A program made the position numbers and the translations under genes. Source: an uncultured Collinsella sp. (lineage in GTDB: Bacteria; Actinomycetota; Coriobacteriia; Coriobacteriales; Coriobacteriaceae). Taken from it: a stretch of 35,780 nt of DNA. Below the pieces are notes generated by a model. It was given only the letters and a program-made list of their open reading frames with translations, was not told where the DNA came from and did no database searches. Positions 1-7,889 of the stretch are shown piece after piece. Numbering within the stretch: the stretch's first letter is position 1; each line of letters begins with the position of its first letter. The stretch is taken from the NCBI GenBank assembly GCA_902494195.1, contig CABUSH010000022.1, positions 1-35,780 on the forward strand. The letters are read 5' to 3'.

Positions 1-1005
1 GGCGCCGAGACGCTCGACAAGTCCCAGATCAGCGCCCGCACCATGATTAACCTTGACTCCGAGGAAGAGGGCGTTGCCACCGTCAGCTGCGCCGGCGGCG
101 TCGTCGTTACCTACACCTGCCCGATCGCGCGCGAGCACAAGACCGGCAGCACCCTTACACTCGACATCTCCGGCCTGCTGGGCGGTCACTCCGGCAGCGA
201 TATCCACCTGGAGCGCGGCAATGGCAACCTCATCATGGCCCGCATCATCGACCGCCTGATGGTCGCCGGCGAGCCCGCCATCGTTAGCTTTAACGGCGGC
301 ACCAAGGACAACGCCATCAACCGTGAGTGCAAGGCTGTTCTGGTCTACGCCGACCACGCTGCCGCCGAGGCCGCGGCCCAGATCGCAAAGGGCATCATCG
401 CCGACGTCACTGCCGAGCTCGAGGTCTTCGACCCTGGCTTTACCTGCACCGTCGAGATTGCCGACGACGCCGAGGTCGAGGCCATGGACGAGAAGTCCGC
501 GCTTGCCCTCATCCGCGCCCTGCGTCTTGCCCCTAACGGCGTGATTCGCCGCAACGTCGCCACCGACGGCTCCGTCGAGGTTTCCTCCAACATCGGTGTG
601 GTTGCCACTTCTGACGACCAGGTCAAGATCATGCTGTCCCCGCGCTCCTCGATCACCTCGCTGCAGAACGAGTTCAAGGACCGCCTGCAGACGCTGGCCG
701 ATGTCCTGGGCTTCGACGCCAAGTTCGAGTTCGAGTATCCCGGCTGGAGCTATGCCGAGCATTCGCCGGTCCGCGACGTCTTCGTCGAGAGCTATCGCGA
801 GCTCTTTGGCTCCGAGCTGCGCATCGAGTCCATTCACGCCGGCCTTGAGTGCGGCCTGTTTGCCGAGGCCCTGCACGGCCTGGACGCCATCGCCGTGGGC
901 CCGACGCTCTCCGATGTCCACACCCCGGACGAGAGCATGGAGCTCGCTTCCGCCGAGCGCTTCTACGAGCTGCTCATCGACGTCCTCAAGCGCCTTGCCG
1001 CGTAA
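1..1005 (+). CDS. pepD: Xaa-His dipeptidase (aminoacyl-histidine dipeptidase), 5' end outside window
   Basis: The reading frame is open from base 1, so the N-terminal part of the gene lies upstream and the first ATG at 43 is internal. The visible 334 codons carry M20C peptidase signatures: ARTMINLDSEEEG at the very start, the lid-domain motif GGHSGSDIHL around 181-210, and the C-terminal metal-site segments HAGLECG (about 836-856) and DVHTPDE (about 913-933). PepD is a cytosolic zinc dipeptidase that splits Xaa-His dipeptides such as carnosine and other small peptides. The final codons KRLAA are followed by TAA, and a strong hairpin lies 43 bases downstream, so this is the 3' end of a transcription unit. 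Family assignment is firm; the missing N-terminus cannot be judged. Confidence 0.93.
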   Translation, partial: GAETLDKSQISARTMINLDSEEEGVATVSCAGGVVVTYTCPIAREHKTGSTLTLDISGLLGGHSGSDIHLERGNGNLIMARIIDRLMVAGEPAIVSFNGGTKDNAINRECKAVLVYADHAAAEAAAQIAKGIIADVTAELEVFDPGFTCTVEIADDAEVEAMDEKSALALIRALRLAPNGVIRRNVATDGSVEVSSNIGVVATSDDQVKIMLSPRSSITSLQNEFKDRLQTLADVLGFDAKFEFEYPGWSYAEHSPVRDVFVESYRELFGSELRIESIHAGLECGLFAEALHGLDAIAVGPTLSDVHTPDESMELASAERFYELLIDVLKRLAA

Positions 1006-1047
1006 AGGTCGCCTTGGTTAAGCCGCTCTAAATCGGCTGGCTATGAA

Positions 1048-1080
1048 AACGGCCGCCTGGCGTAATGCCGGGCGGCCGTT
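1048..1080. terminator. Bidirectional terminator between convergent pepD and mntP
   Basis: Stem 1048-1061 pairs with 1067-1080 (14 bp, one mismatch, loop GTAAT). On the minus strand the stem is followed by TTTTCATAG, so it fits mntP termination best; pepD on the plus strand ends just before it. Confidence 0.8.
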
Positions 1081-1085
1081 ATTCG

Positions 1086-1664
1086 TTACAGTGCGAGAAT
1101 CCCCAGATGCTCAAGCAAGATCTTAAGCCCGATGAGGATGAGCACGACGCCGCCCACGATGGTGGCGGGTTTTTCGTAGCGCGCGCCAAAGGTGTGGCCG
1201 ATCGCTACGCCGGCGACGGAGAAGATAAACGTTGTGACGCCGATAAGCGATACGGCAGGAACGATGTCGACCGAGAGCGCCGCAAATGAGATGCCCACGG
1301 CCAGGGCGTCGATTGAGGTGGCGATGGCGAGGATCAGGTACTCGCCCAGGTCAATCTTTTCGGCATCCTTGCCGTCGCCTTCATCCTCGTCCTCGGTAAA
1401 GGCCTCCCACAACATTTTGCCGCCGATAAAGGCCAATAGGATAAAGGCGATCCAATGGTCGATGGGTCCGATGATGCCCATGAATTGACTGCCGAACGCC
1501 CATCCGATTACGGGCATGCCGGCCTGAAAGCCGCCAAAGAACAGGCCGAGCACCACGGCGACTTTAAGGTTGATCCTCTTCATGCCAAGGCCCTTGCAGA
1601 TGGAAACGGCAAAGGCGTCCATCGAAAGGCCAACGGCGAGCAACACGAGCTCTGCGAGTCCCAT
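1086..1664 (-). CDS. mntP: Manganese efflux pump MntP
   Basis: A 192-residue protein with six predicted membrane segments arranged as two homologous halves. Each half carries the conserved acidic membrane motif of the MntP (former DUF204) family: LSMDAFAVS with Asp16 and TSIDALAVG with Asp119. A charged cytoplasmic loop rich in Glu and Asp (about residues 90-105) joins the halves. MntP exports Mn2+ from the cytoplasm and relieves manganese toxicity. The ATG at 1664 is preceded by GAGAGGGAG as ribosome binding site. The gene is alone, convergent with pepD and divergent from disA. The 5' leader carries short motifs reminiscent of a manganese riboswitch (reported separately). The family call is secure; regulation is inferred. 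Confidence 0.92.
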   Translation of the reverse strand: MGLAELVLLAVGLSMDAFAVSICKGLGMKRINLKVAVVLGLFFGGFQAGMPVIGWAFGSQFMGIIGPIDHWIAFILLAFIGGKMLWEAFTEDEDEGDGKDAEKIDLGEYLILAIATSIDALAVGISFAALSVDIVPAVSLIGVTTFIFSVAGVAIGHTFGARYEKPATIVGGVVLILIGLKILLEHLGILAL

Positions 1665-1715
1665 AGTCTGGCTCCCTCTCTGCGGGCGAACCCGATTACA
1701 CGACTACTCCCTCAT
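1665..1715 (-). promoter_or_regulatory. Possible compact yybP-ykoY-like manganese-responsive leader of mntP
   Basis: Read on the minus strand, the mntP leader contains GAGGGAGTAG, a CGGG-TTCG-CCCG tetraloop hairpin, and then GCCAGACT directly before the ATG. GGGAGUAG and a terminal GCAAGAC-like stretch are hallmarks of yybP-ykoY Mn2+ riboswitches. The stretch between them is far shorter than in known examples, so this is a weak call. Confidence 0.25.
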
Positions 1716-1884
1716 TTATATGAGACCCGATGCTACCACATGGGTGGTCAAAAGATCCCGTCCCAAATGAGCTACCTAAGCTGTGTTCGCTCATTCTGTA
1801 AGCATCGGATTTTGCGGGCGTCACAGGGGCAAACCGTGAGAAACTTATTGACGTTTATGGAGCGTATACGATGGGAGCGATGCC

Positions 1885-2952
1885 TTGGATAAGAACGAGC
1901 TGCAAAAGCGTATGGAACAGGCCATTCGCCTGACGGCACCTGGTCAGCCGATCCGCACCGCCCTCGACATGATCATTGCCGGTCACCTGGGTGCCCTTAT
2001 CTGCGTCGGCGACACCGAAAACGTGCTCGCCGCCGGTAACGACGGCTTCCCGCTCAACATTTCGTTTACCTCGAACCGCCTGTTCGAGCTTTCCAAGATG
2101 GACGGCGCCATCGTTATCGATGGCGACCTCACCCAGATCCTGCGCGCCAACTTCCACCTCAATCCCGATCCCTCGCTCGCCACGAGTGAGACGGGCATGC
2201 GTCACCGTACTGCCGCTCGCATGTCGGTGCTCACCGACGCCATCGTGATCTCGGTTTCGGCTCGTCGCGCCGTCGTTAACGTGTACGTCCACGGCAAGAG
2301 TTACGAGATCCAGCCCGTCACCACCATCATGAGCTCGGTCAACCAGCTCGTCGCCACGCTCCAGACTACCCGTCAGTCGCTCGACCGCTCCCTGCTGCGC
2401 CTGACGGCCCTCGAGCTCGACGACTACGTCACGCTCGCCGACATTACCGGTATTTTCTCGAGCTTCGAGATCATGCAGCAGGCAAAGACCGAGCTTAAGG
2501 ATTGCATTGTCAAGCTGGGCAACCAGGGCAAGCTCGTGCAGATGCAGCTCGAGCAGCTCGCCGGCTCCAGCATGGATACCGAATACGACTTGATGATCCG
2601 CGACTACGCAAGCGATTCCTCTGAGGCAAACGCCGAGAAGATCCGCGCCGAGCTGAGCCGCATGACGCCCAAGGACCTGTCCGACCCGCAGCATGTGGCG
2701 GCGGTTCTGGGTTACGACGACCTGGACGAGGACTCCGTCATGACACCGCTGGGCCTGCGCACGCTTTCGCGCGTGTCCGTCGTGCGCGACGGCGTGGCCG
2801 AGAAGATCGTCGACGAGTACGGCTCGCTGCAGGAGCTCATGGACGACATCAGCGAGGATCCGGAGCGCCTGGGCGACTTTGGCGTTAACAACCCTGCCAT
2901 TCTTGCGGACTCCCTGTACCGCATGAAGGGCACCAAACAGGGGAACGCATAA
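1885..2952 (+). CDS. disA: Diadenylate cyclase / DNA integrity scanning protein DisA
   Basis: A 355-residue protein that makes cyclic di-AMP from two ATP and scans DNA for branched structures. The N-terminal DAC domain (about 1-145) shows both catalytic motifs, KMDGAIVI with DGA at residues 73-75 and RHRTA at 106-110. A helical linker follows (about 150-290), then a C-terminal helix-hairpin-helix DNA-binding part. The start used is TTG at 1885, with GGGAG seven bases upstream; the two nearby ATGs (1871 and 1880) are out of frame. It opens the disA-ispD-ispF-cysS run, and its TAA overlaps the ispD ATG by one base, implying translational coupling. RadA, its usual upstream partner in Firmicutes, is absent here. 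Confidence 0.95.
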   Translation: MDKNELQKRMEQAIRLTAPGQPIRTALDMIIAGHLGALICVGDTENVLAAGNDGFPLNISFTSNRLFELSKMDGAIVIDGDLTQILRANFHLNPDPSLATSETGMRHRTAARMSVLTDAIVISVSARRAVVNVYVHGKSYEIQPVTTIMSSVNQLVATLQTTRQSLDRSLLRLTALELDDYVTLADITGIFSSFEIMQQAKTELKDCIVKLGNQGKLVQMQLEQLAGSSMDTEYDLMIRDYASDSSEANAEKIRAELSRMTPKDLSDPQHVAAVLGYDDLDEDSVMTPLGLRTLSRVSVVRDGVAEKIVDEYGSLQELMDDISEDPERLGDFGVNNPAILADSLYRMKGTKQGNA

Positions 2953-3680
2953 TGGCGCCCGTATGCGCCGTGGTCGTTGCCGGTGGCAGCGGCCAGCGCT
3001 TTGGTAACCCCGGTGGCAAGCAGCTCGTCAATGTAGCGGGCCGTCCGCTTATGAGCTGGTCCATCCGCGCGTTTGACCGTAGCGATAAGGTCGGCCACAT
3101 CGTCGTGGTTTGCCCTGCCGAGCGTCGTGCCGAGATGCGCCGCCTGGCCATCGACCCGTTTGACTATGACACGCCCATCAGTTTTGCCGATGCCGGCGAT
3201 ACCCGTCAGGATTCCACCCGTGCCGGCGTGCACGCGGTGCCGGCGGGTTTCGAATATGTCGCCATTCACGATGGCGCTCGTCCGCTCATTACGACCGAGG
3301 CCATCGACCACGCTATCGACGTGCTCGTGAGCGACCGTGCTCTCGACGGTGTCGTGTGTGGACAACCCGCGATCGACACGCTCAAGATCGTTGACGGCGA
3401 TAACATCGTCGAGACGCCGCCGCGTGAGCTCTATTGGGCCGCGCAGACGCCGCAGATCTTTAGTGTCGACGCCATGAAGCGCGCCCATGCCGCGGCGATT
3501 GCCGAGGGCTTTATCGGCACGGATGATTCGTCACTGGTCGAGCGCATGGGCGGACGCGTCCGCTGCGTCCAGAGCCCGCGCGACAACCTTAAGGTGACGG
3601 TGCCCGAGGACCTGCGTCCTGTAACCGCGATTCTGCTCGGTCGCATGGCCGAGGGAGAGGACCTTCCCCATGTTCGGTAA
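2952..3680 (+). CDS. ispD: 2-C-methyl-D-erythritol 4-phosphate cytidylyltransferase
   Basis: A 242-residue enzyme of the MEP isoprenoid pathway. It transfers CMP from CTP to methylerythritol 4-phosphate, giving CDP-methylerythritol. The N-terminal nucleotide-binding motif AGGSGQRFG (residues 10-18) with GGKQL just after it is the glycine-rich loop of this family; IHDGARPL and QTPQIF, both typical of IspD, lie further on. The start ATG overlaps the disA stop (TAATG), and the last 11 bases overlap the start of ispF, so disA, ispD and ispF are translated as a coupled set. The length is normal for the stand-alone enzyme. IspE is not in the window. Confidence 0.95.
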   Translation: MAPVCAVVVAGGSGQRFGNPGGKQLVNVAGRPLMSWSIRAFDRSDKVGHIVVVCPAERRAEMRRLAIDPFDYDTPISFADAGDTRQDSTRAGVHAVPAGFEYVAIHDGARPLITTEAIDHAIDVLVSDRALDGVVCGQPAIDTLKIVDGDNIVETPPRELYWAAQTPQIFSVDAMKRAHAAAIAEGFIGTDDSSLVERMGGRVRCVQSPRDNLKVTVPEDLRPVTAILLGRMAEGEDLPHVR

Positions 3681-4164
3681 CCTGCGCATTGGCCATGGCT
3701 ACGACGTCCACCGTCTGGTGGAGGGGCGTCGATGTATCATCGGCGGTGTCGACATTCCCTACGAGCGCGGCCTGCTGGGCCACTCGGATGCCGATGTGCT
3801 CGCGCACGCCTTGGCCGACGCCATTCTGGGCGCCTGTCGCGGGGGAGACATTGGCAAGCTATTCCCCGACACCGATCCCGCCTATGAGGGCGCCGACTCG
3901 ATGGTGCTGCTCGCTCGCGTGATGGACTATGCGCGCGAGCTGGGCTTCGAGTTTGTCGATGCCGATTGCACCATTGCCTGTCAGCAACCCAAGATCACCC
4001 CGCACCGCGATGCCATGCGCGCCAACCTCGCCCATGCTCTGGGCGTTGACGTCGAAAACGTGGGCGTCGCCGCCACTACGACCGAAAAGCTCGGTTGGGA
4101 AGGCCAGGGCGAGGGAATCGGCGCCTGGGCCGTCTGCCTGCTACAGAAAACCGTTAAGGAGTAA
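3670..4164 (+). CDS. ispF: 2-C-methyl-D-erythritol 2,4-cyclodiphosphate synthase
   Basis: A 164-residue enzyme that cyclises CDP-ME 2-phosphate to MEcPP with release of CMP, the step two after IspD. The family metal ligands are visible: RIGHGYDVH near the N-terminus (Asp and His of DVH) and LGHSDADVLAH about 30 residues later. DIGKLFPDTD and TTTEKLGWEGQGEGI are also diagnostic. The protein acts as a trimer in the cytoplasm. It overlaps ispD by 11 bases and is followed after 3 bases by cysS, so it sits within one operon. Many bacteria fuse or pair ispD and ispF; here they are separate, overlapping genes. Confidence 0.96.
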   Translation: MFGNLRIGHGYDVHRLVEGRRCIIGGVDIPYERGLLGHSDADVLAHALADAILGACRGGDIGKLFPDTDPAYEGADSMVLLARVMDYARELGFEFVDADCTIACQQPKITPHRDAMRANLAHALGVDVENVGVAATTTEKLGWEGQGEGIGAWAVCLLQKTVKE

Positions 4165-4167
4165 CGA

Positions 4168-5634
4168 ATGCGTATCTACAACAGCGCTACCCATAAAAAG
4201 GAAGAGTTCCAGCCCATCGAGTCCGGCAAGGTCCGCATGTACGTGTGCGGCCCCACGGTCTACGACAACATCCACATCGGCAATGCCCGCACGTTCATCA
4301 GCTTTGACGTGATTCGTCGCTGGCTCATCGCGAGCGGCTACGAGGTCACGTTCGCCCAGAACCTCACCGATGTCGATGACAAGATCATCAAGCGCGCCAA
4401 CGAGCAGGGCCGCACTGCCGCCGAGGTCGCGACGGAGTTCTCGGACAAGTTCATCGGCGTCATGCGCGCCGCCAACGTGCTCGATCCCGATGTGCGCCCC
4501 CGCGCCACCAAGGAGATCGGCCCCATGATCGCCATGATCAAGACGCTTATCGAGCAGGGCCACGCTTACGCAGCCGATAACGGCGATGTGTACTTTGCCG
4601 TGCGCAGCGATCCCAACTATGGTCAGGTCTCGGGCCGCAACATCGACGACCTGATGGTTGGCGCGCGCATCGAGGAGAACGAGGACAAGAACGACCCGCT
4701 CGACTTTGCCCTGTGGAAGGCCGCTAAGCCCGGCGAGCCCAGCTGGCCGAGCCCCTGGGGCGAGGGCCGCCCCGGTTGGCACACCGAGTGCGCCGCCATG
4801 GTGCATCGCTACCTGGGCACTCCGATCGACATCCACGGCGGTGGCTCCGACCTTGCCTTCCCGCATCACGAGAACGAGTGCGCCCAGGCCACCTGCGCCT
4901 GGCACCAGGGCTTCTCCAACACCTGGATGCACACGGGCATGCTGCTGGTAGACGGCGAGAAGATGTCCAAGTCGCTCGGCAACTTCTTTACGCTGGCCGA
5001 GGTGCTCGAGCAGCACTCCGCTGCCGCCCTGCGCCTGCTGATGCTGCAGACGAGCTATCGCTCGCCGCTCGACTTCTCCTGGGAGCGCCTGGAGGGTGCC
5101 GAGAACTCTCTCACGCGTATCGCCGGTACGGTCGAGAACCTGCGCTGGGCTGCGAACCATGCGACAGCCGATGCCGATGAGGCAGCATCCGAGGCGTTTG
5201 CCGCCAAGGCCGCCGAGACCCGTGCCACCTTTAAGGAGTGCATGGACGACGACTTTAACACCGCCGGCGCCATGGGTGCCGTCTTTGGCTTTGTGACCGA
5301 GTGCAACCAGTACCTGGAGCAGGCGGGCGACGCTGCCGACAAGGCCGCCACGCTTGCCGCCGCCGACACGCTGGCCGAGCTGCTCGATACGTTTGGTGTT
5401 GAGCTCCCCGAGCCCAAGGTCGAGCTGCCGCTGGGTCTGCTGGGTGTTGCCGCCGGTCTGGTCGCCTACACGGGCGACGACGTGGACGAGGCCGCTGCCA
5501 AGATTCTCGAGGCCCGCGCCGAGGCCCGTGCCGCCAAGAACTGGGATCTGGCCGACGCCATCCGCGACCAGCTCAAGGACCTGGGCCTGACGATTGAAGA
5601 TACGGCCGCTGGCACTCGTATCAAATCTCTCTAA
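4168..5634 (+). CDS. cysS: Cysteinyl-tRNA synthetase
   Basis: A 488-residue class I aminoacyl-tRNA synthetase that charges tRNA-Cys. The zinc site begins at MYVCGPTVYD (Cys27) and includes HTECAAM and HHENE further on. The class I signatures are HIGN (residues 36-39) and KMSKS (265-269). The C-terminal part (about 300-488) is the helical DALR/anticodon region and ends in the usual tail IEDTAAGTRIKSL. The ATG follows ispF by three bases with AAGGAGTAACG as ribosome binding site inside the ispF end. Position between ispF and rlmB matches the cysS context of Bacillus, although cysE, gltX and mrnC are missing. A palindromic element and a terminator follow. Confidence 0.97.
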   Translation: MRIYNSATHKKEEFQPIESGKVRMYVCGPTVYDNIHIGNARTFISFDVIRRWLIASGYEVTFAQNLTDVDDKIIKRANEQGRTAAEVATEFSDKFIGVMRAANVLDPDVRPRATKEIGPMIAMIKTLIEQGHAYAADNGDVYFAVRSDPNYGQVSGRNIDDLMVGARIEENEDKNDPLDFALWKAAKPGEPSWPSPWGEGRPGWHTECAAMVHRYLGTPIDIHGGGSDLAFPHHENECAQATCAWHQGFSNTWMHTGMLLVDGEKMSKSLGNFFTLAEVLEQHSAAALRLLMLQTSYRSPLDFSWERLEGAENSLTRIAGTVENLRWAANHATADADEAASEAFAAKAAETRATFKECMDDDFNTAGAMGAVFGFVTECNQYLEQAGDAADKAATLAAADTLAELLDTFGVELPEPKVELPLGLLGVAAGLVAYTGDDVDEAAAKILEARAEARAAKNWDLADAIRDQLKDLGLTIEDTAAGTRIKSL

Positions 5635-5640
5635 TCCCCG

Positions 5641-5742
5641 CGGGTTTCCCAAGCGCCCGACCTTGCCGTTCAAACCGTCGCTCGCGTACTCAAGTACGCG
5701 TCGCTCCTCTTTCACTGCAATCTCGGGCACTTGGAAAACCCG
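5641..5742 (-). repeat. Long imperfect inverted repeat with an internal perfect palindrome
   Basis: Arms 5641-5660 and 5723-5742 are complementary at 18 of 20 positions; the two exceptions are C/A on the plus strand but G-U pairs on the minus strand. Between them, 5683-5690 and 5693-5700 form a perfect 8-bp hairpin (CGCGTACT / AGTACGCG). No reading frame runs through it. Confidence 0.7.
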
Positions 5743-5746
5743 TACC

Positions 5747-5787
5747 GACCGCTTGAGCTATTCGTCTTAAGCGGTCGCTTCTTTTGT
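5747..5787 (+). terminator. Rho-independent terminator/attenuator between cysS and rlmB
   Basis: Stem 5747-5757 with 5766-5776 (11 bp, one G-T pair, loop CTATTCGT) followed by GCTTCTTTTGT. It may separate rlmB-yacP from the upstream operon or attenuate read-through. Confidence 0.7.
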
Positions 5788-5820
5788 CCTGTTTGAAAAT
5801 TTTTTAAAGGAGGCCGTTTT

Positions 5821-6735
5821 ATGGCCGACAATCGCAAGCGCGCACCGCGTGGAGGCAAGCAGGCTGCTTCTGGCTCGCGTCCGATTCGCCGCAATGACCG
5901 CACTGCCGCTCCCAAGGGCCAGCGCGATCGCGCCCAGGCCGCACGTCCGCAGCGCGATCGCAACCGCGACAACGTTCAGGTCCCCAAGGGCGAGTTTATC
6001 GAAGGCCGCCGCGCTGCCGCCGAGGCGCTGCGCACCGGTTTTCCCATCAAGTGCGCGCTCATTGCCGAGGGCGGGGAGCGCGACGCCGCCTTGTCGCGCC
6101 TGGTCGACGACCTCAACGCCGCGGGTGTCCGCATTAAGTATGTGCCGCGCGCGCAGCTTGATGCGCTGTCGAGCCACGGCGCACACCAGGGCATTGCGCT
6201 CGAGGTGGGCAACTTCCCTTACGCCGATGTCGCCGACATCCTCGACCGCGCGGGTGACGGACCGGCGCTCGTCGTCGTGCTCGACCATGTGACCGACGAT
6301 GGCAACTTTGGTGCGATCGTGCGCTCTGCCGAGGTTGTGGGTGCGGCGGGCGTCGTCATTGCCAATAAGCGTGCCGCCGGCGTAACGGTGGGCAGCTACA
6401 AGACCTCAGCCGGTGCCGTCATGCATCTCCCTATCGCGCAGGTTCCCAATATCGCCCGTGCACTCGACGACCTCAAGGCCGCTGGCTTTTGGGTGGGCGG
6501 TGCCTCCGAGCACGCCGAAGGCAGTTGCTGGGATGCTCCCTTCGAGGGCCGCGTGGCGCTCGTCATGGGCTCCGAGGGCGACGGCATCTCGCGCCTGGTG
6601 CTCGAGAAATGCGACTTCTTGACCAAGCTTCCCCAGCGCGGCATGATCGAGAGTCTCAACGTTGCCCAGGCGACCACCGCGCTGTGCTTTGAGTGGCTGC
6701 GCCGCAATGCCGGCGAGCTCATGGGGGAGGAGTAG
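5821..6735 (+). CDS. rlmB: 23S rRNA (guanosine-2'-O-)-methyltransferase RlmB (TrmH/SPOUT family)
   Basis: A 304-residue SpoU-type RNA 2'-O-methyltransferase; RlmB modifies a G in the 23S rRNA peptidyl-transferase loop. Residues 1-55 are a basic, Arg/Lys/Gln-rich and probably disordered extension. Residues 56-140 form the substrate-binding domain starting at GEFIEGRRAAAEAL. The SPOUT knot has motif 1 DDGNFGAIVRSAE (Asn162, Arg168), motif 2 LVMGSEGDG (Glu252) and motif 3 ESLNVAQATT (Ser278, Asn280). An AGGAGG ribosome binding site lies 8 bases before the ATG. yacP follows after 3 bases, so the two form a pair. The exact target guanosine is inferred from the family; other TrmH-like enzymes are possible. 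Confidence 0.88.
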   Translation: MADNRKRAPRGGKQAASGSRPIRRNDRTAAPKGQRDRAQAARPQRDRNRDNVQVPKGEFIEGRRAAAEALRTGFPIKCALIAEGGERDAALSRLVDDLNAAGVRIKYVPRAQLDALSSHGAHQGIALEVGNFPYADVADILDRAGDGPALVVVLDHVTDDGNFGAIVRSAEVVGAAGVVIANKRAAGVTVGSYKTSAGAVMHLPIAQVPNIARALDDLKAAGFWVGGASEHAEGSCWDAPFEGRVALVMGSEGDGISRLVLEKCDFLTKLPQRGMIESLNVAQATTALCFEWLRRNAGELMGEE

Positions 6736-6738
6736 CGC

Positions 6739-7416
6739 ATGTCCAAGAAGAACCGTGCCAAGTCCAAGGCCAAGCGCTTTGGCGAGGGCTCGGCCAAGCC
6801 GATTGTTTCGGCCGCGACCTATGGCGTGGGCGGCAATGCGTTTGCGCAGGCCATCGCCGACCCGGTCTCGACGGTGCACTCCAATAAGCCCGAGCTGCTG
6901 GTGGTCGACGGCTACAACGTGATCCACTGTACGCCGCGCTACGAAAAGCTCGTGTACGACCATTCCGACGATCCGTATTCCAGCGATGTTCACGATATGG
7001 CGCGCACTGCCCTCATCAACGACGTGGCGGCGTTTGCCCAGGGCCGCTACGAGGCCGTAATCGTGTTTGACGGCGCGGGCAATATCTCCAGCGAGCGCCC
7101 CAACCTGCCGGCCCGCGGTGTGCGCATCGAGTTTTCGCCGACGGGCGTCTCTGCCGATACCGTGGTGCAGAAGCTCTGCATCGAGGCACGCGAGGAAGGC
7201 CGCGCGTGCTCCGTGGTATCGAGTGACGGCACGATCCAGGCTGTCGTCATGGGCAAGGGCGTCACGCGCATCTCGAGCCGTATGCTGGTGGACGAGATCA
7301 AACAGATCGATAACGACGTTCACGAGGCAGAGGAAGCTCCGCAGATCAAGATGACTCTGGGCAGTCGCCTGAGCCCCGATGCCCTGGCCAAGCTCAAGGC
7401 GTTGCGCGGACGGTAG
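6739..7416 (+). CDS. yacP: YacP/Rae1-like NYN-domain ribonuclease
   Basis: A 225-residue protein with a PIN-like NYN fold. The hallmark ELLVVDGYNVIH (Asp57, Asn60) begins the nuclease domain, and further acidic residues occur in AVIVFDGAGN and VVSSDGTIQ. In Bacillus the orthologue Rae1 enters the ribosomal A site and cuts translated mRNA. The first 45 residues are a basic extension (SKKNRAKSKAKRFG) not found in the shorter Bacillus protein. It begins 3 bases after rlmB, whose tail GGGGAGGAG supplies the ribosome binding site, and ends the operon; the rlmB-yacP pairing is shared with Firmicutes. Function as a ribosome-dependent nuclease is inferred. Confidence 0.85.
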   Translation: MSKKNRAKSKAKRFGEGSAKPIVSAATYGVGGNAFAQAIADPVSTVHSNKPELLVVDGYNVIHCTPRYEKLVYDHSDDPYSSDVHDMARTALINDVAAFAQGRYEAVIVFDGAGNISSERPNLPARGVRIEFSPTGVSADTVVQKLCIEAREEGRACSVVSSDGTIQAVVMGKGVTRISSRMLVDEIKQIDNDVHEAEEAPQIKMTLGSRLSPDALAKLKALRGR

Positions 7417-7491
7417 GGGAGCATCTATAGAGACCGGTTACTCGATTGGTCAATCCGCTGGCCTGTAGTCAATGGGTTGTGGACTTGCCGC

Positions 7492-7557
7492 CGCCAAAAC
7501 GAATAGTTTTTTGTTTTGGCGAACGGATAAAACTATTCGTTCTGGCGAATAGTTTTA
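7492..7557. repeat. Clustered inverted repeats (CGAATAGTTTT unit), possible operator
   Basis: CGCCAAAAC (7492-7500) pairs perfectly with 7513-7521. TAAAACTATTCG (7528-7539) pairs perfectly with 7546-7557. The unit CGAATAGTTTT occurs at 7500-7510 and 7546-7556, with its reverse complement at 7529-7539, so alternative hairpins are possible. A TATGAT hexamer (7561-7566) follows directly. No regulator gene is next to it. Confidence 0.55.
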
Positions 7558-7640
7558 AGATATGATCGGTCGAAGGGTCTGTTGCGCCCCGTCCTCATTT
7601 CCTTTATTCTTAACTGGCTTCGCGCGAAAGCGCCAAGTGT

Positions 7641-7715
7641 GCCAGTGTGGCGCAACGGTAGCGCAACTGATTTGTAATCAGTGGGTTGCAGGTTCGATTC
7701 CTGTCACTGGCTCCA
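7641..7715 (+). tRNA. tRNA-Thr (anticodon TGT)
   Basis: Acceptor GCCAGTG pairs with CACTGGC, the anticodon loop is TTTGTAA, the T arm contains GGTTCGATTCC, and CCA is encoded (7713-7715). It is a lone tRNA gene followed by its own terminator. Confidence 0.97.
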
Positions 7716-7724
7716 TGAGAGTTT

Positions 7725-7763
7725 CGGGCTCTGTTCCCTTGTGGGACAGGGCCCGTTTCTATT
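7725..7763 (+). terminator. Terminator of tRNA-Thr(TGT)
   Basis: Hairpin from CGGGCTCTG (7725) to GGGCCCG (ending 7755), loop about TTGT with one bulge, followed by TTTCTATTT. Confidence 0.75.
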
Positions 7764-7809
7764 TATGTCTATAAGTCAGCGGGTGTGGCGCCAACCAAGC
7801 TCCAGTTTT

Positions 7810-7866
7810 GTCTCGATCTGTAACACGAAGGGGCGGAAAACCGTTCTAGTTGTTACAGAATGAGAC
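7810..7866 (+). repeat. 57-bp stem-loop repeat, copy 1
   Basis: Arms GTCTCGATCTGTAACA (7810-7825) and TGTTACAGAATGAGAC (7851-7866) pair except for one A-A mismatch and one G-T pair. An inner hairpin CGG-AAAA-CCG sits in the loop. A second copy with changed inner stem follows at 7890. Confidence 0.75.
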
Positions 7867-7889
7867 GTAAGCCGGGGTCGCCGCGTAGT

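Noticed and set aside
4141..5730. Long minus-strand open frame (529 codons) opposite cysS
   Set aside because: It is antisense to a clear cysS gene; high-GC codon bias keeps the opposite strand open. The protein has no recognisable motif.
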